In this document: in pieces, positions 58,234-64,000 of the stretch | Position numbering within the stretch: position 1 is the stretch's first letter | How the letters are laid out: each line of letters starts with the position of its first letter | Source: JANQQJ01 sp046290575 | GTDB taxonomy: Bacteria > Pseudomonadota > Alphaproteobacteria > SMXS01 | Assembly (NCBI GenBank): GCA_046290575.1 | Contig: JBKAGX010000008.1 | Span: 1 to 64,000, forward strand | Reading direction: 5' to 3' | Length of the DNA stretch: 64,000 nucleotides | Notes under the pieces: generated by a model | The model's database searches: none | What the model was told of the DNA's origin: nothing | Seen by the model: only the letters and a program-made list of their open reading frames with translations | Program-made: the position numbers and the translations under genes

Positions 58234-59217
58234 GTGATTCACGTAACCATCAATGGCGAAGAGCGGCAGTTCGATCAGCCGCTTGACCTCGTCGCCCTTC
58301 TTTCAGCACTCGAAATCGATGCAGAGAAGGTCGCCCTCGAACGCAATCTGGAGATCGTGCCGCGCTCAGCCTATGACGCCACGTTGGTGGGCGATGGCGA
58401 CCGGCTGGAAATCGTCCACTTCATCGGCGGTGGCAAGGATGAGCCGGAAGACGACAGCTTCGAGATCGCAGGCCAGCGCTTTACCTCGCGGCTGATTGTC
58501 GGCACCGGCAAATATAAGGATTTCGACGAGACCCGTGACGCCATTGCTGCGTCTGGCGCAGAGATCGTTACCGTGGCGGTCCGGCGGGTCAATATCGCGG
58601 ACCCGGGCCAGCCCATGCTGGTCGACTATGTTGATCCGAAAACCTACACCTATCTGCCTAACACGGCCGGCTGCTACACGGCCGATGATGCGGTGCGTAC
58701 ACTGCGTCTTGCGCGCGAAGCGGGCGGCTGGTCGTTGGTGAAGCTGGAGGTACTGGGCGACCAGAAAACGCTTTATCCCGACATGGTTGAAACGCTAGCC
58801 GCAGCCAAAGCGCTGGTCGCCGACGGGTTCGAGGTCATGGTCTATTGCTCTGACGATCCGATCATGGCCAAGCAGCTGGAAGAGATTGGCTGCTGCGCGA
58901 TCATGCCGCTGGCGGCCCCCATCGGATCAGGCCTGGGTATCCAGAACCCTGTTAACCTTCGGATCATCATCGAGAACGCCGGCGTGCCGGTTCTGGTCGA
59001 CGCCGGTGTCGGTACCGCCTCTGATGCAGCGGTTGCGATGGAACTGGGGTGTGACGGGGTTCTGATGAATACCGCTATCGCAGAGGCTAAAGACCCGATC
59101 GCAATGGCGAAGGCCATGAAGCTGGCGATTCAATCAGGCCGACTGGCCTATCAGGCGGGACGGATGCCCAAGAAACTGTATGCGGATCCGTCCTCGCCCC
59201 TGGCAGGGTTGATTTAG
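58234..59217 (+). CDS. thiG: Fused ThiS-ThiG thiazole synthase
   Basis: A 327-residue fusion. Residues 1-67 are the sulfur-carrier ThiS (MIHVTINGEERQFD through HFIGGG); residues from about 76 are ThiG (SRLIVGTGKYKDFDETRDA), with the Schiff-base K170 in SLVKLEVLGD and DAGVGTASDAAVAMELG for the phosphate site. It makes the thiazole phosphate of thiamine. In separate ThiS the GG must be the free C-terminus for thiocarboxylation; here G65-G67 lies inside the chain. Such fusions are known in some alphaproteobacteria and may be cut or use another mechanism. The start is GTG. Confidence 0.95.
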   Translation: MIHVTINGEERQFDQPLDLVALLSALEIDAEKVALERNLEIVPRSAYDATLVGDGDRLEIVHFIGGGKDEPEDDSFEIAGQRFTSRLIVGTGKYKDFDETRDAIAASGAEIVTVAVRRVNIADPGQPMLVDYVDPKTYTYLPNTAGCYTADDAVRTLRLAREAGGWSLVKLEVLGDQKTLYPDMVETLAAAKALVADGFEVMVYCSDDPIMAKQLEEIGCCAIMPLAAPIGSGLGIQNPVNLRIIIENAGVPVLVDAGVGTASDAAVAMELGCDGVLMNTAIAEAKDPIAMAKAMKLAIQSGRLAYQAGRMPKKLYADPSSPLAGLI

Positions 59218-59227
59218 CTGGCCCTGT

Positions 59228-59983
59228 CTAGCCGTCGTTCTTTTCCCTGGTTTCTTCCACCAGATCCTTCATCCGGCGAAGCGGAATTGCCCCCGGGATC
59301 ACCTGATCACCGATTACAAAGTTCGGTGTGCCGTTGATGCCCAACGCAGCGGCCAGTTCGATGTTCTCGCCCAGTTTTTCGGCGACCTCGTCTGATTCCA
59401 TGTCCTCGCGAAGCTGATTGAGGTCGAGACCGAGCCGTTCGGCGGCGGCCATCACCGATTCCTCGCTGATAGCTTCATCCATTTCCATCAGCGCCCAATG
59501 GAATTCGACATACTTTCCCTGTTTGCCGGCAGCAATAGAGGCCTGTGAGGCAAAGAGGGACGCGGGGCCGAGCACCGGATAGTCCTTCAGCACCAGTTTC
59601 ACATCGGGATCATCTTTCAACAGCTCCTGAAGATCAGCGACCGCACCCCGGCAATAGCCGCAACGGTAGTCAAAGAACTCAACCACCGTGACATCACCGT
59701 CCGGGTTGCCTGCCACATAGGCCAAATCCGGGCTGAACAGGGCCTCGCTATGTTCTTCAATCCCGTCGCGGGCTTGTTCAGCCGCTTCTGCCTGCCTGCC
59801 GGACTCCAGCGCAGCGATCATTTCTTCAAGGATTCTTGGATTCTCGATCAGGTACTCACGGACGATTTCTTCGATATCTTCCCGCTGGCTGTCCGAAAAC
59901 GCTTCGCTCGTGCTGGTCGGGGCCGCGCCACAGCCGATCAGCGCCACGCAGGCAGCGGCCAGAGTTGTCTTTCTAAGAGTCAC
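59228..59983 (-). CDS. DsbA-family thiol:disulfide oxidoreductase (lipoprotein candidate)
   Basis: A 251-residue exported protein with a lipobox LIGC at residues 15-18. A helical N-terminal extension precedes a thioredoxin-like domain with CGYC (C108, C111) in FFDYRCGYCRG and the cis-Pro loop INGTPNFVIGD. It resembles the Com1/BdbD-type DsbA relatives of alphaproteobacteria. It overlaps the M48 protease gene by four bases, so the two envelope proteins are coupled. Confidence 0.92.
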   Translation of the reverse strand: MTLRKTTLAAACVALIGCGAAPTSTSEAFSDSQREDIEEIVREYLIENPRILEEMIAALESGRQAEAAEQARDGIEEHSEALFSPDLAYVAGNPDGDVTVVEFFDYRCGYCRGAVADLQELLKDDPDVKLVLKDYPVLGPASLFASQASIAAGKQGKYVEFHWALMEMDEAISEESVMAAAERLGLDLNQLREDMESDEVAEKLGENIELAAALGINGTPNFVIGDQVIPGAIPLRRMKDLVEETREKNDG

Positions 59984-61422
59984 CCTTGTTCTCCTGTTTG
60001 TTCCGGGGTGTCATCGTTGTCTGGATCGCCCTTTTCAGGATCATCTGGATCAGGCGGCGGCTTCTTGCCGCGCCTGCGGTAATCGTCTTCGATGGCGTTG
60101 CGCGCAATCATGTACAGGTCCTGCGCGCGGTACCATTCCGGCGTGTCCGGCTCTAGCTCTTTGGTCGCAAGCCGCGCCTGGCGGGCTGCCTCTGGCGCGC
60201 GTCCGGCGATCGCGAACCGCTCCGCGGACGCCAGCGCGGCGCGGGCTTCATCACCCTTTAGATTGTAGGCAAGCGCGAGCTGGTGCCAGGCAAAGCCGTT
60301 ATTCGGCTCCATCCGATTGGCCGCCCGAAGATTCCCGATCGCTTCCTCAACCGTCTCGGGATCTTCGGTAGACAAAATAGATTGTGCGAGGGCAACGCGA
60401 ATCAGTGGTTCATAGGGGGCCATGCGCACAGCCGTGCGGTAGGGCTCGATGGCCTCGGCCATGCGACCGCTTTCAAACAAGATCTGCCCCTTCAGTTCCC
60501 AGTAGTACGGGTCGCGCGGCGCGTCCGCCAGCAGGGCGTCGAGTTCCTCCATCGCCTGATCGGTAAGCGCTTGGCGATGGTAGGCAACAGCCCGCGCATA
60601 CCGGGCATAGGGGCTGGTATCCTCGACGGGATACATCCGCAGGACCCGGGGTGGATAGGTCAGAAAGCCATGCAGCTTGGCCTGCGTGCGCTTCAGCATC
60701 TCCGTGTATTCGGGCCGGGCAGGGCGCATCCAGAACGGCGACTGCTGCGCTGACTCCCTAAGCCTCGCAATACGATCCTGGGTCAGCGGGTGAGACCGTA
60801 CATAAGGGTCCTGATTGGTTGTCAGCAGGGCTTCCTGATCGCCCAGATATTCGAAGAAATTTATCAGACCGTGCGCTGACTGACCCGATGCCGTCAGGAA
60901 TTGCAGGCCAGCCTGGTCCGCGGACGCTTCTTGCGTGCGGCTGTAGGTCAGGAAGGAACGGGTGGCGAATTCGCCGCTGCTGCCCAGGATGGCGGCACCG
61001 GCATCACCAGCACCGGCGGCAATGGCGGCTGCGCCAAGAATCAGGCTGATGATTGAAATTGTCGATGCGCCCTGTAAACCGTCGCGAAACCGAGAGAGGT
61101 GCCCGCCGGTAATGTGTCCGGTTTCATGCGCCAGCACGCCGATCACTTCCAGCGGGTCCTTGGCCGCTGTCAAAAGGCCTGTGAAGACAAAGATGCGCTG
61201 TCCGTTTGCGACGAACGCATTGACGCTGTCATCGTTGACCAGATGAATTTTGACGGCGCCTTGTTCGATTTCGGCGGCGCGGAAGATCGGCTCTGACCAG
61301 ACTTTGATATAGCGTTCGATCTCGGCATCGCGGACGAGCGAAATGCCCTGAGCGCGAGCGGGCAGAGCCGCCGCGGCGATGAACAGAATAGCGCTGCACG
61401 CAATGACTATGGTCCGTCGCAC
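59980..61422 (-). CDS. M48-family metalloprotease with TPR domain (BepA/YfgC-like)
   Basis: A 480-residue exported enzyme with a signal peptide ending near ARAQGI. The zinc motif HETGH is at residues 99-103 (VLAHETGHITGGH), with the third ligand region SADQAGLQF farther on. The C-terminal half is built of TPR-like helical repeats (PYYWELKGQILFESGRMAEAI, FAWHQLALAYNLKGDEARAALA). This layout matches BepA, which edits outer-membrane protein assembly. It is followed by the DsbA-like gene, a suitable partner for periplasmic protein quality control. Confidence 0.93.
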   Translation of the reverse strand: MRRTIVIACSAILFIAAAALPARAQGISLVRDAEIERYIKVWSEPIFRAAEIEQGAVKIHLVNDDSVNAFVANGQRIFVFTGLLTAAKDPLEVIGVLAHETGHITGGHLSRFRDGLQGASTISIISLILGAAAIAAGAGDAGAAILGSSGEFATRSFLTYSRTQEASADQAGLQFLTASGQSAHGLINFFEYLGDQEALLTTNQDPYVRSHPLTQDRIARLRESAQQSPFWMRPARPEYTEMLKRTQAKLHGFLTYPPRVLRMYPVEDTSPYARYARAVAYHRQALTDQAMEELDALLADAPRDPYYWELKGQILFESGRMAEAIEPYRTAVRMAPYEPLIRVALAQSILSTEDPETVEEAIGNLRAANRMEPNNGFAWHQLALAYNLKGDEARAALASAERFAIAGRAPEAARQARLATKELEPDTPEWYRAQDLYMIARNAIEDDYRRRGKKPPPDPDDPEKGDPDNDDTPEQTGEQG

Positions 61423-61526
61423 GGAACCCCCGGATACCGGTTACGCTCAGAAATTAGGGTCGTAGCAGGAAGCCGTCAACGTGCCACGCCGATCACAACT
61501 CGGTGACAGGTTCAGGCATCAGCCGT

Positions 61527-63908
61527 CTAAAGTTCCTTGTTCCACCAGCCTTTGCGTGGTGGGCCCTTTGGCTCTTCGGGTTCGGGCGGGGGAGCAGTTT
61601 CGGCGTTCGTCTCGGATTCCGACGCTGAGTCCGTGTCTGATGACGCGTCACCAGAACTTGCGCCATTGCCAGACGATGCCTCAGTGACGGCCTCGGATTC
61701 AGCTTCAGATTCAGCGTTTTCTGGTTCAGCGTCCGGTTCCGCGGGCGCGTCGGCCCCGCTGGCTTCGGCCCCGTTGGCTTCGGAAAGGTTCGCTTCCTGC
61801 GGCGCCTCCTCAGCTGCCGTTTCGGGCTTTGCTTCTGCTTCTGACGCTGACTGAGGCTCCGGCTCCACGATACCTTCCGCGACAAATGCGTCTTCAGTAA
61901 CGACGGGTTGTTCCGCCGGGACTTCTTCCGCTGTCACCTCGGTGGCGTTTTCCGCTACGGGGCCGGCTGTAACGACGGGCTGTTCGTCCGGGATGGATTG
62001 GGCTTCCTCGCCGGTTTTCGCCTGGGCGCTTACCTGTTCGGCCTGGTCTTCACCCCCACGGGATTTACGCCGGCGCCGGCCACCGCGGCGGCCTCTGCGC
62101 CGTTTACTACGGCCTTCTTCGCCTTCTGTTTCGTCATCATCTTTGGCGGTCTGGCGCTTGTCCTGCGGGCGTCCCTTGTTCCTATTGTTTTTTGGCGCCC
62201 CGTCGCCTTGCTCGGCGTCCTTATCGTCTGAGCGTGACTGTCTTTGTTGTCGCGGCGGCGGCGGCGGCGCCTCATCCGTCCCGCCTTCGCGTGCCAGAGT
62301 GTAGTGGGGCCGGTGCATACCGGCATCTGCATGAATGTCGATAACCACGTCATAACGTGTCTCGAACTCACTCACGTCGCGCCGCTTGTTGTTCAAGATA
62401 TAGACCGCCACATCTGTCGGCATGGTCACGCTGACCCGGACACATCCCGGTTTGACCGCTTGGTCTTCGATTGCGCGCATGATCTGGATAGCGGTCGACT
62501 CTGTTGAGCGGATTGTCCCAGCGCCTTCGCAGATCGGGCAGACTTCGGTGCTGGCTTCCAGCATGCCCGGGCGCAGGCGTTGCCGGGACATTTCCAGCAG
62601 GCCAAATGGGCTGATCCGCCCGACCTGAAGCCGCGCGCGGTCGCTCTTCAGCGATTCCTTTATCTTGCGTTCGACGGAACGGTTATTTCGTGATTCTTCC
62701 ATGTCGATGAAATCGATCACGATCAGGCCTGCAAGATCGCGCAACCGGAGTTGGCGCGCGACTTCTTCAGCGGCTTCCATATTGGTGCGATAGGCGGTGC
62801 GTTCTACGTTGCGCTCCCGCGTGGACTTGCCTGAGTTCACATCAATGGCGACAAGCGCTTCGGTGGGATTGATGACCAGATAGCCGCCTGATTTCAGCGA
62901 GACCGTGGTGCTGTACATGGTTTCCAGCTGCCGCTCGACCTGATAGCGCTGCAGCAAGGGGGTAGGGTCCTTGTACTGCTTCACCTTCTTGGCGTGGCTC
63001 GGAATCAGCATTTTCATCATGTCTTTGGCGGCGCGGTAACCGTCACTACCATCGACCAGAATTTCCTCGATATCTGGCGAGTACAAATCGCGGATGGTCC
63101 GCTTGATCAGGTCGCTTTCTTCATAGATCAAGGCGGGTGCGACCGATTCCAGCGTCTGTTCACGGATCGTGTCCCAAAGACGGATGAGGTAGGTGTAATC
63201 GCGTTTTATGTCGGCTTTGGTGCGTTCCGCACCATTGGTTCGAATAATGCACCCCATGCCACTGGGTACATCCAGGTCGTTCAGAATCTTCTTCAGACGT
63301 TTGCGGTCCTTGACGTCGGCAATGCGACGGCTGACGCCGCCGCCGCGGCTGGTGTTGGGCATCAGAACGCAGTACCGGCCAGCCAGAGATATGTAGGTTG
63401 TAAGCGCTGCGCCCTTTGTGCCGCGCTCTTCCTTAACGACCTGCACCAGCAGAATTTGCCGGCGTTTGATAACTTCCTGGATCTTGTAACGGCGGTTCGG
63501 CGTGTGCCGACGACCTTTGTCAGCATCTTCAAGTGCGTCCTCCGCGCCGACTTCTTCGACTTCGGGGCCGTCTTCGCCGTCGGCGGATGCGACCTCGTCA
63601 TCATCATCGTCGCCCCCGGCCTCGGCGGCTTCCTCGTCGATCAGCGCCTGTCGATCCTCATGCGGGATCTGATAATAGTCCGGGTGAATTTCGTTGAACG
63701 CCAGGAAACCGTGACGGTTTCCGCCATATTCGACGAAGGCTGCCTGGAGAGACGGCTCTACGCGGGTGACCCGGGCCAGATAGATGTTTCCGCGTTGGGC
63801 GGAACGGCTTGCGGATTCGAAATCGAATTCTTCGATCCGGTTACCGCGGACGACGGCCACCCGGGTCTCTTCCTGGTGGGCGGCATCGATAAGGATACGT
63901 GATGACAT
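61527..63908 (-). CDS. rne: Ribonuclease E/G family endoribonuclease
   Basis: A 793-residue RNA-degrading enzyme. The start SSRILIDAAHQEETRVAVV and an S1 domain (residues about 35-150, with an acidic insert of Glu and Asp near residues 90-135) precede the catalytic core. Catalytic Asp residues are in VAIDVNSGKS and VIDFIDMEES; the zinc-link is CPICEGAG. The C-terminal 260 residues are low-complexity: Arg-rich (RRGRRGGRRRRKSRGG) and Glu/Ala-rich, ending in PRKGWWNKEL, the scaffold region that binds other degradosome partners. The gene starts 92 bases from the window edge; that leader shows nothing I can interpret. Confidence 0.96.
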   Translation of the reverse strand: MSSRILIDAAHQEETRVAVVRGNRIEEFDFESASRSAQRGNIYLARVTRVEPSLQAAFVEYGGNRHGFLAFNEIHPDYYQIPHEDRQALIDEEAAEAGGDDDDDEVASADGEDGPEVEEVGAEDALEDADKGRRHTPNRRYKIQEVIKRRQILLVQVVKEERGTKGAALTTYISLAGRYCVLMPNTSRGGGVSRRIADVKDRKRLKKILNDLDVPSGMGCIIRTNGAERTKADIKRDYTYLIRLWDTIREQTLESVAPALIYEESDLIKRTIRDLYSPDIEEILVDGSDGYRAAKDMMKMLIPSHAKKVKQYKDPTPLLQRYQVERQLETMYSTTVSLKSGGYLVINPTEALVAIDVNSGKSTRERNVERTAYRTNMEAAEEVARQLRLRDLAGLIVIDFIDMEESRNNRSVERKIKESLKSDRARLQVGRISPFGLLEMSRQRLRPGMLEASTEVCPICEGAGTIRSTESTAIQIMRAIEDQAVKPGCVRVSVTMPTDVAVYILNNKRRDVSEFETRYDVVIDIHADAGMHRPHYTLAREGGTDEAPPPPPRQQRQSRSDDKDAEQGDGAPKNNRNKGRPQDKRQTAKDDDETEGEEGRSKRRRGRRGGRRRRKSRGGEDQAEQVSAQAKTGEEAQSIPDEQPVVTAGPVAENATEVTAEEVPAEQPVVTEDAFVAEGIVEPEPQSASEAEAKPETAAEEAPQEANLSEANGAEASGADAPAEPDAEPENAESEAESEAVTEASSGNGASSGDASSDTDSASESETNAETAPPPEPEEPKGPPRKGWWNKEL

Positions 63909-64000
63909 AAACGGTTGCTCCGAGACGGCATGCGGCGCGTTAAACAGTCGCGTCCTGCAGCGGCATAAGGGGTAAAGGCGACCATTGATTCACGACCGGC

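Noticed and set aside
1..64000. CRISPR arrays, insertion sequences, prophage genes
   Set aside because: No regularly spaced repeats, transposase motifs or phage structural genes were recognised anywhere in the window.

Overview
The window looks like a chromosomal segment of a high-G+C alphaproteobacterium. I base this on gene content and order: phoR-pstSCAB-phoU-phoB in one block; an NDUFA12-type complex I accessory gene followed by mlaD, a DUF2155 gene, aat, accC-accB and aroQ; a fused thiS-thiG; and an M48 protease next to rne. I cannot resolve the genus.

Layout. 1-2300: edge of a modification cluster (ATP-grasp fragment, sulfotransferase), a tRNA-Lys(UUU) and a 2OG-Fe(II) oxygenase. 2300-6640: secreted or membrane proteins (Cys-rich secreted protein, YpfJ-type zinc protease, NHL beta-propeller, FKBP isomerase, two unknowns). 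6850-16280: accessory catabolism, with two enzymes of F420-linked families, TauD-like dioxygenase, dienelactone hydrolase, enoyl-CoA hydratase, paraoxonase-like lactonase, acyl-CoA dehydrogenase, an orphan solute-binding lipoprotein, a ThuA-like protein and an SDR. 16440-18620: a compact, lower-G+C island with two small genes (the second split by an in-frame TAG), an unknown 205-residue protein and an XRE-ImmA/IrrE regulator-protease, with a large dyad in front of the last two. 18700-40100: a second, larger catabolic region with two P450s, a CoA ligase, two tandem Rieske oxygenases plus a Rieske ferredoxin, a second ThuA-like protein, an epoxide-hydrolase-like enzyme, alcohol dehydrogenases, an HpcH/HpaI aldolase and two acyl-CoA dehydrogenases; an SbtA/SbtB-like bicarbonate transporter pair and a FUSC transporter are interspersed. 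40300-47890: phosphate sensing and uptake. 47900-64000: mainly housekeeping genes (B12-dependent ribonucleotide reductase, complex I accessory factor, MlaD, Aat, acetyl-CoA carboxylase subunits, dehydroquinase, thiazole synthase, DsbA-like protein, M48 protease, RNase E).

The catabolic regions contain oxygenases, dehydrogenases, hydrolases and CoA-dependent beta-oxidation steps consistent with breakdown of a hydrophobic cyclic or terpenoid-like compound. The substrate is not evident, and no local transcriptional regulator or flavin ferredoxin reductase is encoded beside the oxygenases. Short dispersed REP-like repeats of three kinds lie between accessory genes.

Points most worth a second look: the 16440-18620 island with its 16-base-arm dyad and TAG-interrupted gene; the tandem Rieske oxygenases with a Glu at the bridging-carboxylate position and palindromes in front of each copy; a peroxiredoxin remnant that lost its catalytic core; NrdR-box-like sites upstream of nrdJ; and the fused ThiS-ThiG whose di-glycine is internal.
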